59,400 nt of DNA from positions 21,881 to 81,280 of the forward strand of contig NZ_SMME01000869.1 in the NCBI RefSeq assembly GCF_009711465.1, written 5' to 3'. This document shows, in pieces, positions 29,385 through 39,590 of this stretch. Position 1 is the first letter of the stretch. Each line of letters opens with the position of its first letter. The stretch comes from Parendozoicomonas verongulae (GTDB lineage: Bacteria > Pseudomonadota > Gammaproteobacteria > Pseudomonadales > Endozoicomonadaceae). Made by a program: the position numbers and the translations under genes. The notes beneath the pieces are model-generated. The model was not told the DNA's origin. It searched no databases and saw only the letters and a list, made by a program, of their open reading frames with translations.

Positions 29385-31337
29385 ATGTCTCAGTTAGAAT
29401 CAGATCTTTCAAATTTCACTGCCAGAAGGGCTTCCCACATCGTGAATCTGCAATCCTGGGCCAGGATATTACTACTGGCGCTGCCCGTAACCATCCTCAC
29501 CGCCTGCTCATCCGCTCCCACGGTTGATAGCAGACCCAAGGCACAGCAGTCCACAGCAGCCACTTCTGGCATTCCGGATATCAACGACATACTTACACAG
29601 GCTGCTCGCGCTAAAGAGCCGCTGCAAAGTCAGCTTTATTTACAGGCTGCCGACCATTTCAAAGTCAGCGACACTGCCAGAGCAGCGGACATGCTGCAAC
29701 TGATTGATACTCTGAGCCTCACTTTTCAACAGCAAAACCAGTTCCGGCTCATCAGTGCCCGCATCCAACTGAAAAACAATATAACGGAAGATGTTCAAAG
29801 GTGGTTGAACACCATCAACCGCAGCGCGCTGACACCCCCATTGCAGTACGAGTTTGACACCATAAAGGCACAGCTTGCTGATATTGAAGGCCGCTATAGC
29901 GATGCCATTAAGAACTGGGGGCTTGCTGCCAGCAACCCAGTGGTGGAGCCAACACCAGAGCTATTCAAACAACTCTGGAAAGGCATTTTGCAGGAAGAAA
30001 ACGAAGATATCAGCGCCCTGCTAAAGAACAACACGAACCGCACTCTACAGCCATGGCTGGAACTGGCTCTGATTTACCGCAGCCCAAGCGAGCTCAATGC
30101 CCAGCTGGTCGAACTCAAGCAATGGGAGCAACGCTGGAGCGGCACACCCGCCCAGCTTAACATGCCGGCAGCAATAACGACCCTGCAACATACCTCTCCT
30201 TATGAACCCAGACGCATAGCTCTGCTTCTTCCCTTATCCGGCCCTCAAGCCAGCGCAGGCCAGGCTGTACGAGATGGGTTTATGGCGAGTTACTACCAAA
30301 GTCTGCACAACAGTCAAAGTAACCCAAAATACTCCCGTACACTTCCAGAAATTGTTCTATACGACACCGCCAACAGTAAAGCATCATCTATTCTGGCCCA
30401 GCAGGCTCAGGAAGAAGGTGCGGAAATGATCATCGGCCCACTGCGCCGCAGTGTAGCCAGCCAAAACCTGAAAGACAGTAATGTCACCGTACCATGGCTT
30501 GTACTGAATCAGGTCGGCGAGCAACCTGAAACAAACCCGGTTTACCAATTTGGCCTTGCCTCAGAGAGTGAAGCCATCCAGGCGGCTGAGCGAGCCTGGG
30601 AGGATGGTTACCGCAACCCGATCATCATGACTCCGGACACCAGCTGGGGAAAACGTGTTGCCGACAGCTTCTCCAGCACCTGGGAAGAACTAGGCGGGCA
30701 GGTTCTCAGCCATTACACATTTAACAACACGGGTGACTACAACACCTCTGCCAGCGAAGCGCTTCTGGTGAATGCCAGCTTCAAGCGAGCCAACAACCTG
30801 ACCCGACTGATCGGCGAACGACTGGATTACACCCCCCGTCGCAGAAACGATGCCGATATGATTTTTATGGCAGGCTCTCCCACCCAGGGGCGCCAGCTCA
30901 AACCGGCTCTAGACTTCTATTTCGCATACAATCTTCCGGTTTACACAGTGTCCACCATGTACAGCGGCCAGCAAGATGTAGTACAGGATCGCGATTTGAA
31001 CGACGTGCGCATCCCACTCATGCCCTGGTTTGTCAGCCGCAGCTCTCCCCTGAAGCGTTCCATTCAGAACACATGGAAAACCAGCAAAAGTCAGCTGGCC
31101 CCACTTTACGCTCTCGGCTCAGACACTTGGCGCATTTACCCTCGTCTGGAACAAATGAGCAAATCAGAAGGTGCCGAGCTCTTTGGTGCCACCGGCATTC
31201 TCACCATTCCGCCCAGCCGAGAGGTGAAGCGCGAACTAAGCTGGCAATACTTCCGCAACGGCCGCCCTGTTGCCCTGAGCAAGGAAGTCAGCATGCATCC
31301 GGAGCGCAGCCAGAATGTTCTGGAAAACGAAGGTTAA
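29385..31337 (+). CDS. lpoA: Penicillin-binding protein activator LpoA
   Basis: 650-residue outer membrane lipoprotein that activates PBP1A from outside the sacculus. The signal segment ends LTACSS, a lipobox with the Cys near residue 42; the long N-terminal lead is unusual, but no closer start has a better ribosome site. TPR-like helices occupy the N-terminal half, and a periplasmic-binding-protein-like domain starts near residue 285 (IALLLPLSGPQASAGQAVRD). The gene lies opposite rsmI and leads the lpoA-yraN-diaA-dolP series. Confidence 0.93.
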   Translation: MSQLESDLSNFTARRASHIVNLQSWARILLLALPVTILTACSSAPTVDSRPKAQQSTAATSGIPDINDILTQAARAKEPLQSQLYLQAADHFKVSDTARAADMLQLIDTLSLTFQQQNQFRLISARIQLKNNITEDVQRWLNTINRSALTPPLQYEFDTIKAQLADIEGRYSDAIKNWGLAASNPVVEPTPELFKQLWKGILQEENEDISALLKNNTNRTLQPWLELALIYRSPSELNAQLVELKQWEQRWSGTPAQLNMPAAITTLQHTSPYEPRRIALLLPLSGPQASAGQAVRDGFMASYYQSLHNSQSNPKYSRTLPEIVLYDTANSKASSILAQQAQEEGAEMIIGPLRRSVASQNLKDSNVTVPWLVLNQVGEQPETNPVYQFGLASESEAIQAAERAWEDGYRNPIIMTPDTSWGKRVADSFSSTWEELGGQVLSHYTFNNTGDYNTSASEALLVNASFKRANNLTRLIGERLDYTPRRRNDADMIFMAGSPTQGRQLKPALDFYFAYNLPVYTVSTMYSGQQDVVQDRDLNDVRIPLMPWFVSRSSPLKRSIQNTWKTSKSQLAPLYALGSDTWRIYPRLEQMSKSEGAELFGATGILTIPPSREVKRELSWQYFRNGRPVALSKEVSMHPERSQNVLENEG

Positions 31338-31695
31338 CAACCAGACAGGCCTCGCCGCAGAAAATCAGGCCCTTGCCTTTCTACAAAAGCAGGGGCTCAG
31401 ATTGCGGGAAAGAAACTATGCCTGCAAAGCAGGTGAACTTGATTTGGTGATGAACGACAAAGACACACTCGTCTTTATAGAAGTTCGCTTCAGAAAATCC
31501 GATAATTACGGATCGGCCGAAGAGTCGGTAACCCATCGAAAGCAAGCACGTTTAAATCGTGCGGCTGCACATTACATGCAAACCTTTCGGCTTACCGACA
31601 AAGTGCCATGCCGCTTTGATATAATCACGATTCATCCGGATAGGAACCGTGACGGCAATCAAGTAAACTGGATCAGGAATGCCTTTGGCCCCTGA
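31315..31695 (+). CDS. yraN: YraN family endonuclease-like protein (UPF0102)
   Basis: 126-residue protein with a predicted PD-(D/E)xK nuclease fold, visible as GELDLVM followed by LVFIEVRFR. It begins TGLAAENQALAFLQKQG after a short lead. The cellular role is unresolved; in the family it keeps company with lpoA and diaA. The start overlaps the lpoA end by 23 bases. Confidence 0.9.
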   Translation: MFWKTKVNNQTGLAAENQALAFLQKQGLRLRERNYACKAGELDLVMNDKDTLVFIEVRFRKSDNYGSAEESVTHRKQARLNRAAAHYMQTFRLTDKVPCRFDIITIHPDRNRDGNQVNWIRNAFGP

Positions 31696-31709
31696 GTCAC
31701 ATTCTTTAA

Positions 31710-32363
<654 letters not shown>

Positions 32364-32433
32364 CACACCGAACTGACAGGGAATACTGGTTTTTCCCCAT
32401 GTTCCCCGACACACTGAAAGGAATTGCTAAGTC

Positions 32434-33003
32434 GTGAAAATTCTATTCCCCATCTTTGCCCTGACTCTCAGCCTGCTCACAGGCTGCGCCACTACAATCT
32501 CAGCCGTTAGAGAAGGGCCCATTCAGGAAAACCCGGGGAAGCGCACCATGGGGGCATGGATTGACGACCAGAGCATTGAAACCGTCACTAGCGTCAATAT
32601 CCAGAAAGCCAACCCGGAATTCAAGAATAACCATGTTGCCGTGATCAGTTTCAACGCATATATCTTACTTGTAGGGCAGGTCGCCACCCCCGAGCTGAAA
32701 GCAGAAGCTGAACGCGTAGCCAATCAAACGTTAAAAGCCCGCAAAGTCTATAACGAACTGGAAATTGCTGGCCCCACCACTATCTTGACCCGCTCAAGCG
32801 ACAGTTGGATCACCTCCAAGATAAAGACGCGTATGATTGGCACAGCCAACTTTCCTTCATCCCGTGTAAAAGTCATCACAGAAAACGGTGCTGTTTATCT
32901 GATGGGGCTAGTAACCCCCGAGGAGGCACAGCAAGCTGTCAACATTGCCCGGGAATCCTACGGTGTTCAGAAAATCGTAAAAGTGTTTGAGTACATTCGA
33001 TAA
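32434..33003 (+). CDS. dolP: BON-domain outer membrane lipoprotein DolP (YraP)
   Basis: 189-residue lipoprotein. It starts at a GTG preceded by an AGGAA ribosome site. The signal peptide ends LLTGC, with Cys18 lipidated. Two BON domains follow (about residues 45-110 and 125-189), the second with SRVKVITENGAVYLMGLVT. In E. coli it binds anionic phospholipid at division sites and supports BAM activity. Last gene before a strong terminator. Confidence 0.93.
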   Translation: MKILFPIFALTLSLLTGCATTISAVREGPIQENPGKRTMGAWIDDQSIETVTSVNIQKANPEFKNNHVAVISFNAYILLVGQVATPELKAEAERVANQTLKARKVYNELEIAGPTTILTRSSDSWITSKIKTRMIGTANFPSSRVKVITENGAVYLMGLVTPEEAQQAVNIARESYGVQKIVKVFEYIR

Positions 33004-33015
33004 GCACTTTCGAGC

Positions 33016-33055
33016 AGATACAAAAAAGTCCGCATATGCGGACTTTTTTGTATCT
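33016..33055. terminator. Bidirectional terminator between dolP and sspB
   Basis: A perfect 40-base palindrome. Each arm ends in a six-base A or T tract next to a GC-rich stem (AGTCCGCAT / ATGCGGACT), so it can terminate transcription from both converging genes. Confidence 0.88.
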
Positions 33056-33072
33056 GACGAGAATCGACTCTA

Positions 33073-33570
33073 CTACTTCACCACTTTCAGTGAAGGACGA
33101 CCTTTAGGCTTCTTACCGGACGCATCTCCACCAGACTTAGGGGCCGATTGTTTATCCTCTTCAGGAACCGGCTTCTCTGCAACAGGCTTAAGAGGTGTTG
33201 GTGCAGATGCTTCTGAAACAGGAGACAACGCAGCAGGAGTTTCTTCCTCTGGGCGAGGCTCCATCTCAAACACCATACCCTGACCGTTCTCCCGCGCATA
33301 AATCGCCATTACGCCCGCAACAGGAACATAAACATCATAGGCCTTGCCATTAAAGCGCGCAGTGAAAGAGACAGCCTCATTATCCAGGCTCAATTCACGA
33401 ACAGCCATGGGGGATACATTCAGAACAACCTGATCATCTTCGGCAAAGCCGGGAGGCACAAAAACACCCGGCCACAACGCATCAACCAGAAGATACGGGG
33501 TACATTCGTTATCGACAATCCAGTCATACAGCGCCCGAATAATGTAAGGACGGCTGCTTGTCATACTCAT
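33073..33570 (-). CDS. sspB: ClpXP protease specificity-enhancing factor SspB
   Basis: 165-residue adaptor that delivers ssrA-tagged proteins to ClpXP. The folded domain (SSRPYIIRALYDWIVDNEC to about residue 110) is followed by a Pro/Ala/Glu-rich tail. The tail ends in the conserved ClpX-binding peptide GRPSLKVVK. The frame is open to 33615, but the ATG at 33570 has a GGAG site seven bases upstream and fits the family. An intrinsic terminator separates it from sspA. Confidence 0.94.
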   Translation of the reverse strand: MSMTSSRPYIIRALYDWIVDNECTPYLLVDALWPGVFVPPGFAEDDQVVLNVSPMAVRELSLDNEAVSFTARFNGKAYDVYVPVAGVMAIYARENGQGMVFEMEPRPEEETPAALSPVSEASAPTPLKPVAEKPVPEEDKQSAPKSGGDASGKKPKGRPSLKVVK

Positions 33571-33589
33571 GGAGCAACTCCAGAAACCA

Positions 33590-33621
33590 AATAAAAAAGG
33601 GAGTGCTGCAAACACTCCCTT
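33590..33621 (-). terminator. Intrinsic terminator between sspA and sspB
   Basis: The stem AAGGGAGTG / CACTCCCTT with a seven-base loop is followed on the minus strand by TTTTTTATTT. It sits after sspA and just before the sspB ribosome site, so it probably reduces sspB expression relative to sspA. Confidence 0.75.
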
Positions 33622-33701
33622 CAGTGTAAATCAAGAAAGGCTTTTAGCCCTAAAACTTCACAAACTGTCCCACAATGACACAGTTCATGAACACTTTACG
33701 G

Positions 33702-34331
33702 CTAGACTCTCATTTCTTTCTCAACTTCAGAAAGACTTTCCAGGAAGGATTCACGCTCAAACAGGCGATCCATGTAAGCTTGGAGATCTTTAGCCTGTTT
33801 AGGCAGCTCAATTCCGAGAATCGGCAGGCGCCACAGCACAGGAGCAACACAGCAGTCTACCAGAGTGAATTCGTCACTTAGGAAGAAAGGCTTCTCAGCA
33901 AAGATTGGGGAAATGCCCACCAAACCTTCACGCAACTCCTTACGAGCCTTGGTCACAGCAGCATCTTTGCTAGCAGGGTTCAGAATAATATCCGCCAGGT
34001 TGCACCAGTCCTTCTGGATGCGGTGCATCATCAGACGGCTTTGCGCACGGGTAACAGGATACACTGGCAGCAGAGGAGGATGAGGGAAACGCTCATCCAG
34101 ATATTCCATCATCACGCTGGATTCATACAGCACCAGATCACGGTCCACCAGAGTAGGGACAGCATTGTATGGATTGATGTCCGAAAGCTCCTGAGGCAAG
34201 GCGTCGGGATCCACGTCCTGAATATCGACAGCTACACCTTTCTCCGCCAGAACAATACGGACCCGATGGCAGTAATGGTCCGCCGGATCGGAGAAGAAGG
34301 TCATTGAGGATCGCTTGGCGACTACGCCCAT
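33702..34331 (-). CDS. sspA: Stringent starvation protein A
   Basis: 209-residue glutathione-S-transferase-fold protein that binds RNA polymerase and alters transcription under starvation and acid stress. An N-terminal thioredoxin-like domain ([24 protein letters not shown]) and a helical C-terminal domain are visible. Like E. coli SspA it lacks an obvious GST catalytic Ser/Cys. It lies between petC and sspB, the standard order. Confidence 0.94.
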   Translation of the reverse strand: MGVVAKRSSMTFFSDPADHYCHRVRIVLAEKGVAVDIQDVDPDALPQELSDINPYNAVPTLVDRDLVLYESSVMMEYLDERFPHPPLLPVYPVTRAQSRLMMHRIQKDWCNLADIILNPASKDAAVTKARKELREGLVGISPIFAEKPFFLSDEFTLVDCCVAPVLWRLPILGIELPKQAKDLQAYMDRLFERESFLESLSEVEKEMRV

Positions 34332-34360
34332 CTATTTACCCCCGCCTGAGGTCATTTGTT

Positions 34361-34398
34361 AAACAAAAACGCGCGCAATCAACTCGTGATTACGCGCC
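34361..34398 (-). terminator. Intrinsic terminator after petABC
   Basis: Minus-strand stem GGCGCGTAATCA / TGATTGCGCGC with a CGAG loop, followed by GTTTTTGTTT. It lies 29 bases past the petC stop. Confidence 0.7.
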
Positions 34399-34426
34399 AG
34401 TGTGAAATTCTACCAGATTATAGGAG

Positions 34427-35197
34427 TTAGTGAACGTCCTTCCAGTATTCCCGTTTCAGCAAATACGCAGGAATAAAGAAAATAATCAGGAATAACAGCA
34501 CATACCAACCAATTCGCTGACGCTCCAGTTGCATTGGTTCAGCGCTGTATGCCAGGAAATTCACCAGATCATACATAGCCTGATCGTACTCCTGCGGTGT
34601 CATACTGCCTTTTATGGACGGATCAGGCTCCAGACCACACAGCTTTTCACCGGTCAGAGTATCACGCTGACCATGCTCCCCAACTGCACAGGTGTCCACC
34701 TGAGCCCCCTGCAACTCCAACAGGACATGGGGCATACCCACATCCGGGAACACCTTGTTGTTCACACCCCAGGGGCGCTTGGGATCAAGGTAGAAAGTGC
34801 GCAGGTAGGTATACAGCCAGTCTGTACCACGAACCCGGGCCACCAGAGTCAGATCAGGAGGCGTTGCACCAAACCACGCCTTGGACTCCTCGGCTACCAT
34901 ACCATTCGCCATCAGATCACCGATCTTGCCGCCGGCAGGCATCAGGTTTTCCATCATCAGATCATGGGGAATACCCAGGTCATCTGCCACTCGTTCATAG
35001 CGCTGAAACTCAGTAGCATGACAGGCGTAGCAGTAGTTCATATACAGCTTTGCGCCACGCTGCAGGGAGGCCTTGTCTGCAACATTAGGCTCCATGGCAT
35101 CCAGCGGATAACCAGAGCCTCCTGCTGCAAACACACTCACAGGCAACACCAAAACCAGAGCAGCAATGACTTTTTTGAAGATTGTTGTTCTTTTCAT
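34427..35197 (-). CDS. petC: Ubiquinol-cytochrome c reductase cytochrome c1 subunit
   Basis: 256-residue c1 subunit of the bc1 complex. A cleavable signal peptide (VIAALVLVLPVSVFA) is followed by the heme c site CYACH, a long periplasmic domain with the GATPPDLTLVARVRGTDWLY segment, and a C-terminal membrane anchor (WYVLLFLIIFFIPAYLL). It carries electrons from the Rieske protein to soluble cytochromes. The ATG overlaps the petB stop (TAATG). Confidence 0.96.
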   Translation of the reverse strand: MKRTTIFKKVIAALVLVLPVSVFAAGGSGYPLDAMEPNVADKASLQRGAKLYMNYCYACHATEFQRYERVADDLGIPHDLMMENLMPAGGKIGDLMANGMVAEESKAWFGATPPDLTLVARVRGTDWLYTYLRTFYLDPKRPWGVNNKVFPDVGMPHVLLELQGAQVDTCAVGEHGQRDTLTGEKLCGLEPDPSIKGSMTPQEYDQAMYDLVNFLAYSAEPMQLERQRIGWYVLLFLIIFFIPAYLLKREYWKDVH

Positions 35198-36411
35198 TAT
35201 CCGGTTACCCTCTCCGGTACTGGCTTGGTTTTTTCCATGGCAGAGTAGAACGGCATCAACAGGAAAAAGCCGAAGTAGAACACCGTACCAATTTGCGCCA
35301 ACAGGGTATACGTTTCCGTAGCAGGCTTGGTTCCCAGCCAGATCAGCACAAGAAAGTTAATACCAAAGAGGATAATCAGGGTACGGAAGATGGGCCCTTT
35401 GTAACGCCAGGACTTCACCGGACTCCGATCCAGCCAGGGCAACACAAACAAGATGGCTATAGCGGCCCCCATAGCCAAAACCCCCATCAACTTGTCTGGA
35501 ATCGCCCGCAGGATGGAGTAGAAGGCCCCCATGTACCACACCGGCGCAATATGCTCTGGCGTCTTCAAACTGTTAGCCGGTTCAAAGTTTGCGTGCTCCA
35601 GGAAATAGCCGTTCACTTCCGGGAAGAAGAAAACGACGGAGCAGAACACAAACAGGAATACGATAACGCCGACAATATCCTTGACCGTGTAATAAGGGTG
35701 AAAACCAATACCATCCAGTGGCTTACCGCTCTCATCTTTATACTTCTTGATATCTACACCGTCAGGGTTGTTGGAACCCACCTCGTGCAGCGCCACAAGG
35801 TGCATCACCACCAGACCAAGAATCACAATCGGCAGCGCAATAACATGGAGGGCAAAGAAGCGGTTCAGAGTAATGCCGGAAATCAGGAAGTCACCCCGCA
35901 CCCACTGTTGCAGGTCCGGGCCAATCACCGGAATCGCACCAAACAGGGAGATGATGACCTGTGCACCCCAGTAGGACATCTGTCCCCAAGGCAACAGGTA
36001 ACCCATAAAGGCTTCCGCCATCAGGGCGAGGTAGATCGCCATGCCGAAAATCCATATCAACTCGCGGGGCTTTCGATAAGACCCGTACAGCAGCGCCCGG
36101 AACATGTGCAGGTAAACAACCACAAAGAATGCGGACGCACCGGTGGAGTGCATGTAACGCAGCAACCAGCCGTATTCCACATCCCGCATAATGTATTCAA
36201 CAGATGCAAATGCTGCTTCCGCACTGGGCACATAACTCATAGTGAGCCAGATACCAGTGAGAATCTGATTCACCAGAACCAGCAGGGCAAGCGAACCGAA
36301 GAAGTACCAGAAATTAAAGTTCTTGGGCGCATAATACTTACTGAGATGCGCTTCCCAGGTGGAGCTGAGCGGAAAACGCTCATCAATCCATGCAAGCAGT
36401 TTCTGTCCCAT
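35197..36411 (-). CDS. petB: Ubiquinol-cytochrome c reductase cytochrome b subunit
   Basis: 404-residue cytochrome b with eight or more membrane helices, holding both b hemes and both quinone sites of the bc1 complex. Conserved segments include NFWYFFGSLALLVLVNQILT, the histidine-bearing GASAFFVVVYLHMFRALLYG, AFMGYLLPWGQMSYWGA, and PEW-type Qo-site context near EHIAPVWYMGAFY (PVW here). It lies between petA and petC, directly abutting both. Confidence 0.96.
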   Translation of the reverse strand: MGQKLLAWIDERFPLSSTWEAHLSKYYAPKNFNFWYFFGSLALLVLVNQILTGIWLTMSYVPSAEAAFASVEYIMRDVEYGWLLRYMHSTGASAFFVVVYLHMFRALLYGSYRKPRELIWIFGMAIYLALMAEAFMGYLLPWGQMSYWGAQVIISLFGAIPVIGPDLQQWVRGDFLISGITLNRFFALHVIALPIVILGLVVMHLVALHEVGSNNPDGVDIKKYKDESGKPLDGIGFHPYYTVKDIVGVIVFLFVFCSVVFFFPEVNGYFLEHANFEPANSLKTPEHIAPVWYMGAFYSILRAIPDKLMGVLAMGAAIAILFVLPWLDRSPVKSWRYKGPIFRTLIILFGINFLVLIWLGTKPATETYTLLAQIGTVFYFGFFLLMPFYSAMEKTKPVPERVTG

Positions 36412-37004
36412 CAGGCATTCTCCTCATCCACACCGATCACAATCACGTCATCGCTCTTGAAGGAGTAGGGTGGAACAACCAGATTGGTTGGTGCCGGTAC
36501 GCCTTTATAAACGCGACCTGCCAAATCGAACTTAGAACCGTGACAGGGACAGTGATAGCCACCCTTCCATGTTGGATCGAAGTCCATGGGAATAACTTCC
36601 GGAAGGTATTTAGGAGAGCATCCAAGATGAGTACAAATACCAATAAGCACCAGAATTTCAGGCTTTCTGGAGCGGTATTCGTTCTTGGCATATTCAGGTT
36701 GTTCAGAGCTGTTGGAATCGGGGTCTGCTACTTTTTTTACGTCCTGACCGATATGTTCCAGCATCCCCTGGCTTCGCCGTACAACAAAAACGGGCTTGCC
36801 CCGCCATTCGGCGATCACTTGTTGACCTTCTTCGAGTTTGGCGATGTTAAGCTCCACAGGAGCACCAGCGGCTTTTGCTTTTGCGCTGGGATTCCATGAC
36901 TTAACAAACGGTGTCGCGACCCCCACGGCTCCCGCCGCGCCGACAACCGATGTAGCTCCTATAAGGAAGCGGCGCCGACCCACATTTACGCCGTCTTGAC
37001 TCAT
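36411..37004 (-). CDS. petA: Ubiquinol-cytochrome c reductase Rieske iron-sulfur subunit
   Basis: 197-residue Rieske protein. A twin-arginine-type signal/anchor (GRRRFLIGATSVVGAAGAVG) leads to the soluble domain. The [2Fe-2S] ligands are seen in CTHLGCSP and CPCHGSKFD. First gene of the petABC operon. It overlaps petB by one base. Confidence 0.97.
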   Translation of the reverse strand: MSQDGVNVGRRRFLIGATSVVGAAGAVGVATPFVKSWNPSAKAKAAGAPVELNIAKLEEGQQVIAEWRGKPVFVVRRSQGMLEHIGQDVKKVADPDSNSSEQPEYAKNEYRSRKPEILVLIGICTHLGCSPKYLPEVIPMDFDPTWKGGYHCPCHGSKFDLAGRVYKGVPAPTNLVVPPYSFKSDDVIVIGVDEENA

Positions 37005-37298
37005 TCGGCTTTCTCCCCATCAGGGTTATTGCTTGTACGGCATGCCTGCCGACTTTTGGCGGTGGGCATGTTAGTTAATTTCGTTATTATTCACAAGCAA
37101 CAGGGTTTAACCCTATCACCCTACGCACATGCCGAAATGATATAGGTTTTACGCAGGAATGTTAATGCGCAAACCACGTCAAATTTCCCATCTCAAGGAT
37201 TTGAGTGCAGTTTTCCTACCAAACTACAAGACTGAAGACCTCTATTTTCAAATAAATTGCAGTTCATAAACTTATGTTGTCTTTAGAAAGGTCGAGGC
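37005..37298. other. Intergenic stretch upstream of petA
   Basis: Nearly 300 bases without a credible open frame on either strand. It should hold the petA promoter on the minus strand; I could not pick a convincing -35/-10 pair. Confidence 0.45.
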
Positions 37299-37332
37299 AA
37301 AAAAAATGCCCGACCAAAAGGTCGGGCATTTT
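37299..37332 (-). terminator. Intrinsic terminator after rpsI
   Basis: A 13-base perfect stem (AAAATGCCCGACC / GGTCGGGCATTTT) with an AAAA loop, followed by T on the minus strand, 37 bases past the rpsI stop. Confidence 0.88.
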
Positions 37333-37368
37333 CCATTCGCAGCATCCGAAGATGCAAGCAAACAGGTA

Positions 37369-37761
37369 TTAACGCTTGGAGTACTGAGGACGCTTACGCG
37401 CCTTGTGCAGACCCACTTTCTTACGTTCAACCATACGAGCGTCACGAGTAACGTAGCCAGCTTTGCGCAGAGCACCACGCAGAGTCTCGTCGTAGTCCAT
37501 CAGTGCACGGGTGATACCGTGACGGATAGCGCCAGCCTGACCAGAAGCGCCACCACCTTTAACAGTGATGTTCAGGTCAAACTTTTCAGTCATCTCAACC
37601 AGCTCGAGAGGCTGCATAACAACCATGCGAGACGTTTCACGACCGAAGTACTCGTTCAGAGTACGACCGTTAATGCTGATGTTGCCAGTACCGGCACGCA
37701 GGAATACGCGAGCGGTAGAGTTCTTGCGGCGGCCAGTGCCGTAGTTCTGAGTAACAGACAT
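37369..37761 (-). CDS. rpsI: 30S ribosomal protein S9
   Basis: 130-residue uS9. The start [16 protein letters not shown] and the basic C-terminal tail [17 protein letters not shown], which reaches the P-site tRNA, are diagnostic. It is cotranscribed with rplM, 11 bases apart. Confidence 0.98.
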   Translation of the reverse strand: MSVTQNYGTGRRKNSTARVFLRAGTGNISINGRTLNEYFGRETSRMVVMQPLELVEMTEKFDLNITVKGGGASGQAGAIRHGITRALMDYDETLRGALRKAGYVTRDARMVERKKVGLHKARKRPQYSKR

Positions 37762-37772
37762 AGTATCCCCCG

Positions 37773-38201
37773 TTAGATATCCAGTTTCTGAGGCTGCTGT
37801 GCAGCGTGCGGATGTTCAGTACCAGCGTATACTTTCAGCTTACGCTGCATCGCGCGACCCAGAGGATTACGAGGCATCATGCCCTTCACAGCCAGCTCGA
37901 TAACACGCTCAGGCTTGTGAGCAATCAGCTTGTCAAAGCTCATAGACTTCAGACCACCAGGGAACTCAGAGTGACGGTAGTACATCTTGTCAGAAGACTT
38001 GTTACCGGTCACACGTACTTTCTCAGCATTTACAACAACGATGTAGTCGCCGGTGTCAACGTGAGGAGTGTACTCAGGCTTGTGCTTGCCGCGCAGGCGG
38101 GCTGCAATCTCAGTAGCCAGACGGCCCAGAGTTTTGCCTTCCGCATCAACGACGTACCAGTCACGCCGTGCGGTTTCTGCTTTAGCGCTAAAGGTTTTCA
38201 T
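37773..38201 (-). CDS. rplM: 50S ribosomal protein L13
   Basis: 142-residue uL13, same length as E. coli. [20 protein letters not shown] at the start and RMLPRNPLG-like [18 protein letters not shown] in the core identify it. First gene of the rplM-rpsI operon, whose 5' leader is a known autoregulatory target in E. coli. Confidence 0.98.
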   Translation of the reverse strand: MKTFSAKAETARRDWYVVDAEGKTLGRLATEIAARLRGKHKPEYTPHVDTGDYIVVVNAEKVRVTGNKSSDKMYYRHSEFPGGLKSMSFDKLIAHKPERVIELAVKGMMPRNPLGRAMQRKLKVYAGTEHPHAAQQPQKLDI

Positions 38202-38330
38202 TTAATTCCTATCGCCTCAATGATTCGTAATTCGCCTACCCTGTCGACCCGTAACCTGGCTATCGGAAACAGCCATTCAGATTCGGCGTGCAAACATTGG
38301 GCACTCATTCGCGGGAAACGAAAGCGGGGT

Positions 38331-38336
38331 ATTATA
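38331..38336 (-). promoter_or_regulatory. Candidate -10 box of the rplM-rpsI promoter
   Basis: A perfect TATAAT on the minus strand, 130 bases upstream of the rplM start, in an otherwise gene-free interval. No consensus -35 at 16-18 bases, so this rests on the -10 and the position only. Confidence 0.45.
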
Positions 38337-38467
38337 GCGAGTCCAGACAATATGGGAACCCCTCCCCCGCCATGAATACCGTGATATTCACCGCCTTCTG
38401 ACTGTGCCCAACCGAAATAAGCATTCATAATGAACGAGAGTTCATCAGACTTGCGGAATAAAACACA

Positions 38468-39499
38468 ATGCAATACCGAAACCTTGGTCGCACAGACACC
38501 CGTGTCAGCCTGATTTGCCTCGGCACCATGACCTGGGGAGAGCAGAATTCCGAACAGGAGGCTTTCGCCCAGCTCGACTACGCCACAGAGCGAGGCATCA
38601 ACTTCCTCGATACGGCCGAGCTGTATCCTATCCCCCCCAAAGCCGAAACCTACACCCAAACTGAGACAATAATAGGCAACTGGCTGAAGCAGCGCGGACA
38701 AAGAGATGATGTCGTTGTTGCAACCAAGATAGCCGGCCCCGGGTATCCCTATATGGACGGTGGCCGCCGGTTCACCCGCCGCCATATCGAAAGCGCTCTG
38801 GAGGGCAGCCTCAAACGCCTGCAGACCGATTACATCGATCTGTATCAGTTACATTGGCCGGATCGCAACGTCAACAACTTCAACCAGCGGGGTTTTGTTC
38901 ACCAAGAGAGCGAGCAGCTCACCCCAATAGAGGAAACCCTGGAGGTTCTGGATGACCTGGTAAAAACCGGAAAAATCCGCCATATCGGCCTCTCAAATGA
39001 AACACCCTGGGGAACGATGGAGTTTCTACGTATCGCCAGAGAACGCGGCTGGCCTCGGCCTGTTTCCATCCAAAATCCCTATAACCTGCTCAATCGTAGC
39101 TTTGAAGTGGGGCTGGCAGAGGTCGCTCACCGGGAAGATATTGGCCTGCTGGCTTACTCCCCTCTCGCGATGGGTATACTAAGTGGCAAATACCTCAATG
39201 GTGCCATGCCAGAAGGCTCACGAATGGCACTGTTTACCCGCTTCAAGCGTTACAATACGCCGCAGTGTGAGGCTGCTACTCAAGAGTATGTCAACCTGGC
39301 ACGCGCCCATAATCTGGATCCAGCTCAAATGGCTCTGGCTTATGTAAACAGCCGCAGCTTTATGAGTAGTAATATTATCGGGGCAACAACCCTGGAACAG
39401 TTGTCTGCTGATATTGACTCCATTGAACTCATCCTTTCCGATGAAGTACTGGAAGGTATCGAAAGTATTCACAAACGTATTCCTGACCCGGCCTGTTAG
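38468..39499 (+). CDS. tas: NADP(H)-dependent aldo-keto reductase, Tas family
   Basis: 343-residue (alpha/beta)8-barrel oxidoreductase. The catalytic tetrad region is visible: NFLDTAELYP (Asp, Tyr), the Lys in VVVATKIAGPG, and the His in YQLHWPDR. The N-terminus MQYRNLGRTDTRVSLICLGT is typical of Tas/YghZ. The physiological substrate is unknown. The neighbourhood next to rplM matches Pseudomonas, and this is the last gene of the conserved block before accessory DNA begins. Confidence 0.93.
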   Translation: MQYRNLGRTDTRVSLICLGTMTWGEQNSEQEAFAQLDYATERGINFLDTAELYPIPPKAETYTQTETIIGNWLKQRGQRDDVVVATKIAGPGYPYMDGGRRFTRRHIESALEGSLKRLQTDYIDLYQLHWPDRNVNNFNQRGFVHQESEQLTPIEETLEVLDDLVKTGKIRHIGLSNETPWGTMEFLRIARERGWPRPVSIQNPYNLLNRSFEVGLAEVAHREDIGLLAYSPLAMGILSGKYLNGAMPEGSRMALFTRFKRYNTPQCEAATQEYVNLARAHNLDPAQMALAYVNSRSFMSSNIIGATTLEQLSADIDSIELILSDEVLEGIESIHKRIPDPAC

Positions 39500-39509
39500 G
39501 TTACCTGCT

Positions 39510-39545
39510 GCGTGCGGCTCCAGAGTCAGCGGCACGCCTTTTTTC
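39510..39545 (+). terminator. Intrinsic terminator after tas
   Basis: Imperfect stem GCGTGC-G-GCT / AGC-G-GCACGC with an eight-base loop, followed by CTTTTTT, just after the tas stop. Confidence 0.65.
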
Positions 39546-39590
39546 AAACCAGGCTTGCCAGTTTTTCGAGTTTCAGTTCATCAAACTGCC

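Noticed and set aside
35182..36468. 428-codon open frame on the plus strand
   Set aside because: Antisense to petB; His/Asn/Gln-rich shadow translation without motifs.
38202..38467. Minus-strand extension of an open frame from 38785 into the rplM leader
   Set aside because: It is antisense to tas over most of its length and out of frame with rplM; no family match.
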